Positions 1 through 10,349 of a stretch of 64,000 nt of DNA are shown one piece after another. The stretch is from the NCBI GenBank assembly GCA_018623495.1, contig JAAZVP010000004.1, positions 1 through 64,000 on the forward strand, in the 5' to 3' direction. Origin of the DNA: Halothiobacillus sp. (GTDB taxonomy: Bacteria > Pseudomonadota > Gammaproteobacteria > JAAZVP01). Position 1 is the first letter of the stretch, and every line of letters begins with the position of its first letter. Position numbers and translations under genes: made by a program. The notes beneath the pieces were generated by a model, which had not been told where the DNA came from, made no database searches, and saw nothing but the letters and a program-made list of their open reading frames with translations.

Positions 1-255
1 CGTCCGGGCCTGTTTATGGATGGTGGTGCCGCTCAACTGACTTCTCCTCGGCGTTCGGCTCGCAGGGTCTCACCCAGCTCCTGCAATGCGAAGCGGGCCC
101 GGAACAGAGCGTAGCTCCTTGGAGGTACATGATCACTCAGGTCGCAACACATATGGTTGCCGAAAAGCGCGGGGTATTTCCGCCGGCTTTCCCCCGAGAA
201 TATCAAACGCCCCGGTGCCTGGCGTGCGGGACCGGCCCAATCAAGGGTGGCTGCT
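1..255. other. Region upstream of fleQ, no supported gene
   Basis: No protein family is recognisable here. On the minus strand a 39-codon reading frame (about 33 to 152) ends in LRAERRGEVS, and a TTG overlapping its stop could begin another frame running off the left edge. This pattern could be the tail of a small gene pair, but there is no convincing ribosome binding site and no homology that I can name. I see no clear promoter for fleQ. The long minus ORFs that cover this part in the track are shadows of fleQ. Confidence 0.3.
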
Positions 256-1623
<1,368 letters not shown>

Positions 1624-1719
1624 GGCCTGTCGGTCCTTTGACACGCCGCGGCCGGGCGGGCCCCGTCGGCTTCCCGGGGATCGCCTGCAAACCCCTTCGA
1701 GACGCCTTTCCCGAGAAAC

Positions 1720-1735
1720 TGGCCCGGTTCCTGCT
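1720..1735 (+). promoter_or_regulatory. Sigma54 (-24/-12) promoter of the fliE operon
   Basis: TGGCCCGGTTCCTGCT differs from the TGGCACG-N4-TTGCW consensus at two positions and keeps the invariant GG (1721-1722) and GC (1733-1734) with exactly ten bases between them. It sits 41 bases before the fliE start codon and just downstream of fleQ. In Pseudomonas the fliE operon is a FleQ/sigma54 class II operon, so position and sequence agree. Confidence 0.82.
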
Positions 1736-1776
1736 AAAACGGGGTCGGAGCAGAATCTCGTTGGGGGGAATCCGGC

Positions 1777-2130
1777 ATGAGCGACATGAGCGTGGATCAG
1801 ATCCTGTCCCAGATGCGCGCCATGAAGGCCCAGATGGACGCCAGCCGTCCGCTGGAGCCGGGCGCGGGGGCGGCCCAGGGGACCCAGGGGGTGCGTCCGG
1901 CCGACCAGGGGGATTTCTCCAACCTGCTGAAGAATGCCATCGACGGGGTCAACGAGACCCAGAAGACCAGCGGCGACCTGACCAAGGCCTTCGAGGCCGG
2001 CGCACCCGATGTCAGCCTGGCCGAGGTGATGGTGGCCAAGCAGAAGGCCAGCCTGTCCTTCACCGCGATGAGCCAGGTGCGCAACAAGGTCGTCGAGGCC
2101 TACAAGGAAATCATGAACATGCCGGTGTAA
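1777..2130 (+). CDS. fliE: FliE flagellar hook-basal body protein
   Basis: Small export-apparatus/rod junction protein of the flagellar basal body, linking the MS ring to the proximal rod. At 117 residues it has the family length. The conserved C-terminal half is visible (SLAEVMVAKQKASLSFTAM then VRNKVVEAYKEIMNMPV). ATG 1777 has a G-rich Shine-Dalgarno (TTGGGGGG) at usual spacing and is the first gene after the sigma54 promoter. It is followed 27 bases later by fliF, as in other gammaproteobacteria. Confidence 0.96.
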   Translation: MSDMSVDQILSQMRAMKAQMDASRPLEPGAGAAQGTQGVRPADQGDFSNLLKNAIDGVNETQKTSGDLTKAFEAGAPDVSLAEVMVAKQKASLSFTAMSQVRNKVVEAYKEIMNMPV

Positions 2131-2157
2131 CGGCGGACTCGCAGAGGGTGAGCGAAA

Positions 2158-3912
2158 ATGGCGGAAGCACAACGGCAGTTGCAGACGGTGGGCGCGGGCG
2201 CCGGTGAGGGCGGTGCCGCGGCCGGCGGCGCGGACACGGGCTTTTTCAATCGCCTCGAGGCCTTCAGCCGCAGCCAGGCGTTCCGCCAGCTGTCCGCCCT
2301 GGTGGGCCTGGCGGCCGTGGCGGCGGTGATCGGCGCGATGATCCTGTGGTCGCAGAAGCCCTCGATGGCCCCCCTGTATGCCGATCTCGCCGACCAGGAG
2401 GCCGCCGAGGTGACCAAGGCGCTGCGCCAGACCGGCATCCCCTTCGAGATCGATTCCGCCACGGGCCAGGTGATGGTCCCGCGTGACCGGGTGCACGAGG
2501 CCCGCATGCAGCTCGCCGGCCAGGGCCTGCCCAATTCCAGCGGCGGCCCGCTGGGCCTGGAGTTCCTCCAGCAGGAGCAGGCGCTGGGCACCAGCCAGTT
2601 CATGGAGACCAAGCGCTACCAGCATGCCCTGGAGGTGGAGCTGGCCCGCTCGGTGACCAAGCTCTCGCCCGTGGAGAAGAGCCGCGTGCACCTCGCCCTG
2701 CCCGAGGAGTCGGTGTTCGTCCGCGATCGCACGCCGCCGTCGGCCTCGGTGCTGGTGCACCTCTTCCCCGGCCGGACCCTGAGCGACGGCCAGGTGGCCG
2801 CCATCGTCCACCTGGTGTCCTCCAGCATCCCCCACATGACCGCCGAGGGCGTCACCGTGGTCGACCAGCAGGGGCGAATGCTCAGCAACACCGGTGCCGA
2901 CGGCCTGGGCCTCAGCGACCGCCAGTACGACTATCAGCGCAAGGTCGAGGACGACTATGCCAGCAGGATCGAGCGCCTGTTGACACCGGTGGTCGGCCAG
3001 GGCCGCGTGCAGGCCTCGGTTTCGGCCAAGCTGGACTTCTCCCGGCGCGAACAGACCCGCGAGAGCTATGGCCCCGAGGAGGGCGTGGTCCGCAGCGAGC
3101 AGGTTTCCGAGCGCCAGCGTCGGTTCACCGACGTGGCCGGCGGCGTACCGGGCGCACTCTCCAACCAGCCGCCCGGGGCCGGCACTACCCAGCCCCAGGA
3201 CGGCGAGGGCCTCTCCGTCGAGGACATGGAGAAGCTCGCCGAGTTGCCGCCGGCCAATTCCCAGACCGACACGACGCGCAACTACGAGGTGGACCGCACG
3301 CTCAGCCATGTCCAGTCGGCGCGCGGCGAGGTCGAGAAACTGACGGTCGCGGTTGTGGTCGACAACAAGATGGTGCCCAATGACGAGGGTGTGCTCGAGC
3401 CGCAGCCGCTGACGGAGACGGAGATCGAGGAGCTCCGCCAGCTGGTCCGCGAGGCCGTCGGTTTCGACGCCGAGCGAGGGGATCGGATCACCATCACCAA
3501 CACCCCCTTCGTCCGCGAGGAGATCGAGGCGCCGCCGGCCGAGCCCATCTGGAAGCAGGACTGGATCTGGAACGTGGCCAAGCAGGTGCTGGTGGGCCTG
3601 GTGGTGATCTATCTCTTCTTCGCCTACGTTCGCCCGCTGCTCAAGCGCGCCGGCGGCGCGGGCGGCGGCGGCCGGGCCGAGGAGCAGCCCGCCCTGGAGG
3701 GGGCCGGCGGCGCGGGCCCCGGTGGCGAGGGCCTGGCCGAGGACCGCCTGAGCCTGGGCGGCCAGACCCAGCAGCCGCCCTCCGAGGACGAGCAGATCCT
3801 GCGGCTCTCCGAGCAGCCCAACTACGAGCGCAAGCTCACCGAGCTGCGCAAGATGGTCGACCAGGATCCCAAGCGCCTGACCAGCGTGATCAAGAAGTGG
3901 GCGGAGGAGTGA
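2158..3912 (+). CDS. fliF: FliF flagellar MS-ring protein
   Basis: Inner-membrane protein that assembles into the MS ring, the base of the flagellar motor. At 584 residues it is close to the usual 550-600. A first membrane helix lies near residues 57-77 and a second near 473-495 (LVGLVVIYLFFAYVRP), flanking the large periplasmic ring-building domain. The C-terminus ends VIKKWAEE, the acidic-aromatic tail that in characterised FliF proteins binds FliG. The loop between the second helix and the tail is rich in Gly and Ala. It is translationally close to fliG (one base between stop and start). Confidence 0.97.
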   Translation: MAEAQRQLQTVGAGAGEGGAAAGGADTGFFNRLEAFSRSQAFRQLSALVGLAAVAAVIGAMILWSQKPSMAPLYADLADQEAAEVTKALRQTGIPFEIDSATGQVMVPRDRVHEARMQLAGQGLPNSSGGPLGLEFLQQEQALGTSQFMETKRYQHALEVELARSVTKLSPVEKSRVHLALPEESVFVRDRTPPSASVLVHLFPGRTLSDGQVAAIVHLVSSSIPHMTAEGVTVVDQQGRMLSNTGADGLGLSDRQYDYQRKVEDDYASRIERLLTPVVGQGRVQASVSAKLDFSRREQTRESYGPEEGVVRSEQVSERQRRFTDVAGGVPGALSNQPPGAGTTQPQDGEGLSVEDMEKLAELPPANSQTDTTRNYEVDRTLSHVQSARGEVEKLTVAVVVDNKMVPNDEGVLEPQPLTETEIEELRQLVREAVGFDAERGDRITITNTPFVREEIEAPPAEPIWKQDWIWNVAKQVLVGLVVIYLFFAYVRPLLKRAGGAGGGGRAEEQPALEGAGGAGPGGEGLAEDRLSLGGQTQQPPSEDEQILRLSEQPNYERKLTELRKMVDQDPKRLTSVIKKWAEE

Positions 3913-3913
3913 C

Positions 3914-4939
3914 ATGGCCGAAGCCGAGAGCGGAAACCTCCCCGAACTGAGCGGTCCCCAGCGTGCGGCAGTGCTGCTGATGGTGCTGGGCGAGGGCAGC
4001 GCGACCAAGATCTTCCAGCAGCTCGACCCGCGCGAGGTGCAGCTGGTGGGCCAGGCGATGTCCTCCATGCCGCGGCTGACCCAGAAGGAGATCGAGACCA
4101 TCGTGGAGAGCTTCATCCACGAGCTCGAGGACGAGAGCGGTCTCTCGCTGGGTGCCTCCGACTACATGCGCAACGTGCTCTCCTCGGCGCTGGGCGCGGA
4201 CAAGGCCGAGGGCATCCTCGAACGCATCACGGCCGGCGAAGAGGGCGCGGACACCCGCAATCTCGCGGCCCTGAAGTGGATGGATGCCCGCGCCGTGGCC
4301 GAGATCGTGCGCCACGAGCACCCCCAGATCATCGCCACCGTCCTCTCTCACCTCGACGGCGACCAGTCCGCCGAGGTCCTCGGCCTGCTGCCCGAGAACA
4401 TGCGTTCCGACATCGTCATGCGCGTGGCCACCCTCGAGCGCATCCCGCCCAGCGCGCTTTCCGAGCTCAACGAGGTGATGGAGCAGCGGGTCGCCGGCGA
4501 CACCACCTTCCAGTCCTCCAAGGTCGGCGGCGTGCAGGTGGCGGCCAACATCCTCGGCAATCTCGAGGGCTCCACCGAGGAGACCATCATGGAGGACATC
4601 CGCGAGAGCGACGAGGAGCTCGGCGACCGCATCGAGGACCTGATGTTCGTCTTCGAGGACCTGCTGGAGGTGGAGGATCGCTCCATGCAGACACTGATGC
4701 GCGAAGTGAACACCGAGACCCTGACCAAGGCGCTCAAGGGCGCGGATACCGAGCTCAAGGAAAAGTTCTTCTCCAACATGTCCTCGCGCGCCGCCGAGAT
4801 GCTGCGCGACGACCTGGAGGCCATGGGCCCGGTGAAGCTCTCCGACGTGGAAGGCGCGCAGAAGGAGATCCTGGCGACCGCCAAGCGCCTGGAGGAGTCC
4901 GGCGAGATCACCCTGGGTGGTGGAGAGGACTATGTCTGA
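3914..4939 (+). CDS. fliG: FliG flagellar motor switch protein
   Basis: Rotor protein on the cytoplasmic face of the MS ring; its C-terminal domain interacts with the MotA stator and its middle domain with FliM. At 341 residues it matches the family. The N-terminal FliF-binding domain (LSGPQRAAVLLMVLGEGSA), the middle-domain sequence HEHPQIIATVLSHL and the torque helix region TLTKALKGADTELKEKFF with its charged residues are all present. The stop overlaps the start of fliH by eight bases, indicating coupled translation. Confidence 0.97.
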   Translation: MAEAESGNLPELSGPQRAAVLLMVLGEGSATKIFQQLDPREVQLVGQAMSSMPRLTQKEIETIVESFIHELEDESGLSLGASDYMRNVLSSALGADKAEGILERITAGEEGADTRNLAALKWMDARAVAEIVRHEHPQIIATVLSHLDGDQSAEVLGLLPENMRSDIVMRVATLERIPPSALSELNEVMEQRVAGDTTFQSSKVGGVQVAANILGNLEGSTEETIMEDIRESDEELGDRIEDLMFVFEDLLEVEDRSMQTLMREVNTETLTKALKGADTELKEKFFSNMSSRAAEMLRDDLEAMGPVKLSDVEGAQKEILATAKRLEESGEITLGGGEDYV

Positions 4940-5594
4940 TCCTGGCAAGATCATCGAGCGGGACCGCGTCGTCGAGCCGGCGCGGTGGCAACAGTCGCTG
5001 GAGGCGGCCGCGCCCGCCGAGGGCGCCGAGGCCGCGGAGGCGGAGCCCGAGCCGGCGCTCCCCCCGGAGGAGTACGAGGCCCTGCGCGAGCAGGCGCGGG
5101 AAGAGGGCCACCGGGCGGGCTACCAGGCCGGCTTCGAGGAAGGCGAGGCGGCCGGTCGCGAGGCCGTCGAGCAGCGCGCCGAGCGGCTCGAGCAGCTGCT
5201 CGGGCACCTGGCCCGACCGCTGGCGGCCGTGGACCGCGAGGTGGAGGACCAGCTCGAGCAGCTGGCCGTGGTGCTCGCCAAGCAGATCGTGCGCCGCGAG
5301 TTGCACATCCAGCCCGACCAGATCGTGGCCACCGTGCGCGAGGCCGTGGGCATGCTCCCCGCCGCCGAGCGACGGATCGAGGTACACGTCCATCCCGAGG
5401 ACGCCGAGCTGCTGCGCACGCAGGCGACCGGCGGCGGGGACGGCGCCTGGGAGATCGTCGAGGATCCGTCGTTGACCCGCGGCGGCTGCCGCGTGGAGTC
5501 CGGGCCGGCGAGCGTGGACGCGACCCTCGAGCGCCAGCTGGGCCAGCTCGCCGCCCGCCTGCTGGGTGACGAGCGCGAGGAGGAAGAGGCATGA
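4932..5594 (+). CDS. fliH: FliH flagellar export ATPase regulator
   Basis: Peripheral stator that binds and restrains the FliI ATPase and delivers it to the export gate. Residues about 35-95 are Ala/Glu-rich with repeated small-residue spacing ([19 protein letters not shown]), typical of the FliH coiled coil, followed by the conserved C-terminal domain ([20 protein letters not shown]). The track begins at 4917, but ATG 4932 follows GGAGAGG and gives [11 protein letters not shown], so I prefer it. It overlaps fliG by eight bases and its stop overlaps the fliI start (ATGA). Confidence 0.93.
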   Translation: MSDPGKIIERDRVVEPARWQQSLEAAAPAEGAEAAEAEPEPALPPEEYEALREQAREEGHRAGYQAGFEEGEAAGREAVEQRAERLEQLLGHLARPLAAVDREVEDQLEQLAVVLAKQIVRRELHIQPDQIVATVREAVGMLPAAERRIEVHVHPEDAELLRTQATGGGDGAWEIVEDPSLTRGGCRVESGPASVDATLERQLGQLAARLLGDEREEEEA

Positions 5595-6946
5595 GCGTCG
5601 CCGACCCCGAGAGCGCCGGCCGTCGCTGGGCCGAGGCCCTGGCCGGTGCCCGCGAGAAACTGGACAGCGGACCGCTGATGCAGGCCGAGGGCGCGCTCAC
5701 CCGCATGGTGGGCCTGACCCTGGAGGCCGAGGGTTGCCGGGCCGGCATCGGCGACGTCTGCGAGGTCCACCCCCCGGGCGGCGAGGTGATCGAGACCGAG
5801 GTGGTGGGCTTTACCGGCGAGCGGATCTATCTCATGCCCACCGGCGACCCCCGTGGGCTGGTGCCCGGGGCCCGGGTGGTCCCCACCGGCCAGAAGTCGC
5901 GCGTACCGGTGGGCGAGGCCCTGCTGGGCCGGGTGCTGGACGGCGCCGGTCGGCCCCTGGACGGCCGGGGCCCGCTGCGGGCCGCGGGCAAGACCACCAT
6001 GGCGGGGCGCCCGATCAACCCGCTGGAACGTCGCCCGGTGCGCGAGCCCCTCGACGTGGGCGTGCGTTCCATCAACGGCCTGTTGACGGTGGGCCGCGGC
6101 CAGCGCATGGGTCTGTTCGCCGGCTCCGGGGTGGGCAAGAGTGTCCTGCTGGGGATGATGACCCGCTACACCGAGGCCGACGTGATCGTGGTGGGGCTGA
6201 TCGGCGAGCGGGGCCGCGAGGTGCGCGAATTCGTCGCCGACATCCTCGGCGAGGAGGGCCTGGAGCGGGCGGTGGTGGTCGCCGCGCCGGCGGACAACTC
6301 GCCGTTGATGCGCATCCACGGGGCGATGCTCGCCACCCGCCTGGCCGAGTACTACCGCGACCAGGGGCTCAACGTGCTGCTGCTGATGGACTCGCTGACG
6401 CGCTTTTCCCAGGCCCAGCGCGAGATCGCCCTGGCCATCGGCGAGCCGCCCGCCACCAAGGGCTATCCGCCGTCGGTGTTCGCCCGCCTGCCCCAGCTGG
6501 TGGAGCGGGCCGGCAACGCCGAGGCCGAGGGTGGCACCATGACGGCTTTCTACACCGTGTTGGTGGAGGGCGACGACCAGAACGACCCGGTGGCCGATTC
6601 CGCCCGCGCGATCCTCGACGGCCACATCGTCCTCTCGCGGCGGATCGCCGAGCGCGGCCGCTACCCGGCGATCGACGTGGAGGCCTCCATCAGCCGGGTG
6701 ATGACGGGGATCGTGCCGCGCGAGCAGCGCGACCTGGCGATGCAGTTCAAGGAGCTGTTGTCGACCTACAATCAGAACAGGGACCTGATCAGCGTGGGGG
6801 CCTACGAACAGGGCTCCGATCCGGCGGTGGACGAGGCCATCGCCATGCACGACGAACTGGAACGCTATCTCGCCCAGGACATCGAGGAATCCGTGAGCCT
6901 GGACGAGTCGGTGGACGAACTGGCCGCGATCCTGCAGAGGGCATAA
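5591..6946 (+). CDS. fliI: FliI flagellar type III export ATPase
   Basis: F1-beta-like ATPase that energises and orders export of flagellar axial proteins at the cytoplasmic base of the motor. It has Walker [12 protein letters not shown] and Walker B region [13 protein letters not shown] followed by [20 protein letters not shown], the signature of the type III/FliI branch. At 451 residues it is full length. It overlaps fliH by four bases and precedes fliJ by three, so H-I-J form one translational block. Confidence 0.98.
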   Translation: MSVADPESAGRRWAEALAGAREKLDSGPLMQAEGALTRMVGLTLEAEGCRAGIGDVCEVHPPGGEVIETEVVGFTGERIYLMPTGDPRGLVPGARVVPTGQKSRVPVGEALLGRVLDGAGRPLDGRGPLRAAGKTTMAGRPINPLERRPVREPLDVGVRSINGLLTVGRGQRMGLFAGSGVGKSVLLGMMTRYTEADVIVVGLIGERGREVREFVADILGEEGLERAVVVAAPADNSPLMRIHGAMLATRLAEYYRDQGLNVLLLMDSLTRFSQAQREIALAIGEPPATKGYPPSVFARLPQLVERAGNAEAEGGTMTAFYTVLVEGDDQNDPVADSARAILDGHIVLSRRIAERGRYPAIDVEASISRVMTGIVPREQRDLAMQFKELLSTYNQNRDLISVGAYEQGSDPAVDEAIAMHDELERYLAQDIEESVSLDESVDELAAILQRA

Positions 6947-6949
6947 GCC

Positions 6950-7384
6950 ATGAGCCGAGCAAGTCGAATGCAACCGGTCCAGCGCCACGCGCGCCAGCGG
7001 GAGGACCGCGCCGCGCGCGAGATGCGCGAGTCGCAGACACGCCTGGAGCAGCAGGAGCAGCAGCTCGAGCTGCTCCGGCAATACCGCGAGGAGTACCTGC
7101 GCAACTGGCAGGTGACCAGTGGCGCGGGCGTCTCCATGGTGCAGATGCGCAACTACCGGAGCTTCCTGGAACGCATCGGGAGCGCCCTCGAGCAGCAGCA
7201 GGCGGCGGTCCAGGGTGCCCGGGAGGACCTCGAGCGGGCCCGCAACGGCTGGCTCTCCCGGCGTCGGCGCCGGGAGGCGGTGAGCAAGGTGCAGCAGCGA
7301 CTGGGCGAAGAGGAACGCCGCGACTGGCAACGCCGCGAGCAGAAGGAAACCGACGACTGGGTGGCGGCCAACAGTGGCCGCTGA
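6950..7384 (+). CDS. fliJ: FliJ flagellar export chaperone
   Basis: Small coiled-coil protein that works with FliI and FlhA in flagellar export. The 144-residue product is almost entirely charged helix (Glu/Arg/Gln rich, for example RLEQQEQQLELLRQY and RRDWQRREQKETDDW), which is the family pattern; sequence conservation in FliJ is low, so operon position between fliI and fliK carries much of the assignment. Confidence 0.9.
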   Translation: MSRASRMQPVQRHARQREDRAAREMRESQTRLEQQEQQLELLRQYREEYLRNWQVTSGAGVSMVQMRNYRSFLERIGSALEQQQAAVQGAREDLERARNGWLSRRRRREAVSKVQQRLGEEERRDWQRREQKETDDWVAANSGR

Positions 7385-7402
7385 ACCCCGGAGGCATGAA
7401 AA

Positions 7403-9367
7403 ATGGCAGAGATCGGCATGAAATCCCTGATGGTCGAGGGCGCCGGCCGCGGCGAGGGTCGTGGCGGGGCCGCCGACAAGGGCGGTGACGCGAAGGGGGA
7501 CGCCTTCGGACGCGTCTTCGCCCGGACCTCCGGCAAGGGCACGGCGGGTGACCGGTCGGACACCGGTGCCGGCGAACCCGGACGCCAGTCGGGACCGCCG
7601 GCCGACCCGGCTCGCGCGCCCGGCGCCGGTGGGGCGTCCGGGAACGGCAAGGGGACCGCGGAGTCGGCGGCGGGCGAACCCGGCGAGGAGAATGCCGGGA
7701 CCGCCGATGCCGGCTCGCGCAAGGGGGATCCCCGGGGCGAGCCGGGAGACGGCCGAGCGACCGGCCTGCCGGCTGTTCTTGCCGAGGCCGAGACCCGGGT
7801 GGCGCGTGGCGAGTCCGCGGCCGGGGGCGCCGGCGAGGGCAAGGCGCGGGGTGCCGACGCGGTCGAGGCCGGCCCGGTGGCCCGGCGGGGCCAGCCGGCC
7901 GAAGGTCGGGCCGACGCGGCACCGGCGCGCGCGACGCAGGCCGAGGTGGCCGCGCGCACGAACCCGGAGGGAGCAGCGTCGTCGCTCCGTGCCGGGGAAT
8001 CCGCCCGCCCGGCCGACCGTGACGGCGTGGTCGAGGCGGCGCTGCGTGCGGCCGCCAACGGCAAGGCCCGGGCAACGGCGGATTCCGCCGCCCAGGCCGG
8101 GCGTCAATCCGCCGACGCCGGCCCGGCCCCGGGCAAACCGGGGGCCGAGGGCGTCGGTGCAGGCCTCGACCGGAAAGGCCTGAACAAGGAGGCTGCCCGG
8201 CAGGCCGCCGCCCAGCGGGCGACGGCCGAGGGCGAGGCCCGCTTGCGGGGACCGGATGCCCCGGCGCTGCAGGCGACCGCGGGCGGTGATCGAGCGGGGC
8301 GTTCACCGGTGGCCGATGCGGTCGGTGCCGTGCTCGAGGCGCGCCAGTCCCCGCGGGGCCCGGGCACCGAAGTGGCGGGCGCGGCCCGCGCTGCCAACGG
8401 AGCCCGTGGCGAGGGCGGCCGCGAGTCGCCTGGGCTCTTCGAGCACTTTAACGGCGCCCTGCGCAGCGGCGAGTCCCCGCGTTCGCCGGTGGCCGATGCG
8501 GTCGGTGCCGTGCTCGAGGCGCGCCAGTCCCCGCGGGGCCCGGGCACCGAAGTGGCGGGCGCGGCCCGCGCTGCCAACGGAGCCCGTGGCGAGGGCGGCC
8601 GCGAGTCGCCGGGGCTCTCCGAGCGCTTCTATGCCGCCCTGCGCAGCGGGGAATCCCCGGCGGCCGGCGGCCCGCAGGGCGAGAAGGGCCCCGACCTGGC
8701 CCAGCTCTTCGGCCAGCGTTCCCCGGCCGCGCCGTCGGCCGAGGCGGCGCGGGCCGCCCTGGCGGCCGAGGCCGGTCGGACACCGCCACCGGCCGATGCC
8801 GGGGCCCGGACCGCGGCCTGGGCGGAGGCCGCGGACGCCGCCGCGGAGACGCGCTCGGCCGAGGGTGGCGGCTTCTGGCGCGATGCGGGTGGCGCCGGCG
8901 GGGCGCGACCGACGGTGCAGGCGACGGTCAACGTGCCCGTGGGCCAGCAGGGCTTCGACCAGGCCGTGGGCCAGAAGGTGGCCTGGGCCATCAACCAGAA
9001 CGCCGGCAGTGCCCAGCTGCAGCTCAACCCGCGTCACCTGGGGCCGCTGGACGTGCAGATCGACACCCAGGGCGAGCAGGCCACCATCCACTTCGCCGCC
9101 CAGAATGCCGGTACCCGCGAGGCCATCGAGGCGAGCCTGCCGCGCCTGCGGGAGATCCTCGCCGACCAGGGCTTCTCCGAGGTGGACGTGCAGGTGGGCC
9201 AGCAGGGTGCCGGCCAGGGCGAGACCGAGGAAGGGGCTGACGAGCAGGCCGGCGGGGGTGCCGGCGTCCCGGCCGGCGGTGCCGAGGGCGAGACCGCCGG
9301 TGACCGGGCCGTCGGCGAGGGGCACTCGGGCGTGATGACCTCGACCGGGGTCGACTACTTCGCCTGA
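7403..9367 (+). CDS. fliK: FliK hook-length control protein
   Basis: Secreted molecular ruler that measures the hook and switches export specificity. The first 500 residues are low-complexity, rich in Ala, Gly, Arg, Pro and Glu, as expected of the ruler part. The C-terminal switch domain is clear (QLQLNPRHLGPLDVQID and ATIHFAAQNAGTREAIE). At 654 residues it is longer than many FliK proteins. A 60-residue block is duplicated in tandem inside the ruler (see repeat). The last 13 bases overlap the 3' end of the convergent gene. Start ATG 7403 follows GGAGG. Confidence 0.93.
   Translation: MAEIGMKSLMVEGAGRGEGRGGAADKGGDAKGDAFGRVFARTSGKGTAGDRSDTGAGEPGRQSGPPADPARAPGAGGASGNGKGTAESAAGEPGEENAGTADAGSRKGDPRGEPGDGRATGLPAVLAEAETRVARGESAAGGAGEGKARGADAVEAGPVARRGQPAEGRADAAPARATQAEVAARTNPEGAASSLRAGESARPADRDGVVEAALRAAANGKARATADSAAQAGRQSADAGPAPGKPGAEGVGAGLDRKGLNKEAARQAAAQRATAEGEARLRGPDAPALQATAGGDRAGRSPVADAVGAVLEARQSPRGPGTEVAGAARAANGARGEGGRESPGLFEHFNGALRSGESPRSPVADAVGAVLEARQSPRGPGTEVAGAARAANGARGEGGRESPGLSERFYAALRSGESPAAGGPQGEKGPDLAQLFGQRSPAAPSAEAARAALAAEAGRTPPPADAGARTAAWAEAADAAAETRSAEGGGFWRDAGGAGGARPTVQATVNVPVGQQGFDQAVGQKVAWAINQNAGSAQLQLNPRHLGPLDVQIDTQGEQATIHFAAQNAGTREAIEASLPRLREILADQGFSEVDVQVGQQGAGQGETEEGADEQAGGGAGVPAGGAEGETAGDRAVGEGHSGVMTSTGVDYFA
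8302..8661 (+). repeat. 180-bp in-frame tandem duplication within fliK
   Basis: Two adjacent copies of a 180-bp unit (starting at 8302 and 8482), each encoding 60 residues beginning SPVADAVGAVLEARQSPRGP. The first two-thirds of the copies are nearly identical at DNA level (one difference just before the shared GGTGGCC), while the last third has drifted (LFEHFNGAL against LSERFYAAL). The unit is a multiple of three, so the frame is kept. A recent duplication in the ruler region would be expected to lengthen FliK. Confidence 0.92.
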
Positions 9368-9909
9368 GGCGATGGCCGAGGGTCGTCCCCGGGCACGTCG
9401 GTGGCCGGGGCGAAGCCCGGGTCGGTGGCCGCGCGCCAGCTGAAGACGAGCAGTGCCACCAGCCCCCAGGTCAGCCCCAGGACCACCCCGGCATCGACGA
9501 TGCCCCGCCAGGGCTGGGGCAGCAACCGCACCAGCAGCACCAGCGTGATCACCCCGCCGGTGATGCTGGTGGCCACGATCCGTCGCCTGGACGTGGCGTG
9601 GATGAAGCCCATGCAGAACAGCGGGGCGAGCAGCAGGTGATCGGCCCGGGGGTGGCGCGCGAGGTAGCGGGCACGGGCGGCCACCCGCGGCGAAAAGGCC
9701 TTCTGGAAGCCGCGGTAGCCCTCGGCATGGGCCATGAACAGGATCCAGACCGCGGCGAAGACCCCGTGGTACCACTGCCAGGGGCTGGCCAGGGCCTCCA
9801 GCGACAGCGGCGCCAGGCGAAAGACGGCGTAGCCCAGCAGTGCGGCCACGCCGGCCACGCCCCAGGCCGCTCCCAGTTTCCCGCTCATCCTTCTGCCTTC
9901 CCCGGTCAT
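9355..9909 (-). CDS. Hypothetical multi-spanning membrane protein
   Basis: Not a family I can name. The product of about 184 residues contains several hydrophobic helices (AAWGVAGVAALLGYAVF, YHGVFAAVWILFMAHA, LLLAPLFCMGFIHAT, VVLGLTWGLVALLVF), so it is probably an inner-membrane protein with four or five spans. The track start (9930) overlaps the stop of the RDD gene, but ATG 9909 lies behind a strong GGAGGAGG and is preferred. It is the last gene of the mfd-side minus-strand run and overlaps the fliK 3' end by 13 bases. Function unknown. Confidence 0.7.
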   Translation of the reverse strand: MTGEGRRMSGKLGAAWGVAGVAALLGYAVFRLAPLSLEALASPWQWYHGVFAAVWILFMAHAEGYRGFQKAFSPRVAARARYLARHPRADHLLLAPLFCMGFIHATSRRRIVATSITGGVITLVLLVRLLPQPWRGIVDAGVVLGLTWGLVALLVFSWRAATDPGFAPATDVPGDDPRPSPQAK

Positions 9910-9926
9910 CGTTTTTCCTCCTCCGG

Positions 9927-10349
9927 TCATCGCGTTCGCACCAGCAGCGTCCTGCTCAGGCGGTCGTGCCAGGCCAGCCGGTCGCGGTCCGCCAGCACCC
10001 AGAGAAAACCCAGCCCCAGCACCAGCCAGGACAGCGCTGCGGTCACCGCCCGCAGCAGGGCCCGGCCCGCGCCCGGACGCCTCCCACGGGCGTCGCGCAC
10101 GGCGATGCCCCAGGCCCGCATGCCCAGGGTCTGCCCCTTGCCGGCCCAGAAACCCGCGAAGAAGAGCAGTGCCCAGGCCGCGAGGTAGGCCTGGTAGAGC
10201 GGCTGCCAGGGGGATTCGGGCCCGATGGCCTGGCCGCCGGTGAGCGGCAGCAGCACCGCGGTGGCCACCACCAGGATCGCCGCCAGCAGCAGCGTGTCGT
10301 AGACGACCGCCCCCAGGCGTCGCAACAGCCCCACGTCGCTGGCCGGCAT
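9927..10349 (-). CDS. RDD family membrane protein
   Basis: A 140-residue inner-membrane protein of the RDD family, named for conserved Arg-Asp-Asp residues. It begins LLRRLGAVVYDTLLLAAIL, carrying the family R and D in helix one, has the GKGQTLGMRAWGI motif after helix two, and ends with DRDRLAWHDRLSRTLLV. Some RDD proteins have been linked to ion or solute transport, but no substrate can be inferred here. Its start overlaps the stop of the CsiV-like gene (TGATG), so the two are translationally coupled. Confidence 0.88.
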   Translation of the reverse strand: MPASDVGLLRRLGAVVYDTLLLAAILVVATAVLLPLTGGQAIGPESPWQPLYQAYLAAWALLFFAGFWAGKGQTLGMRAWGIAVRDARGRRPGAGRALLRAVTAALSWLVLGLGFLWVLADRDRLAWHDRLSRTLLVRTR

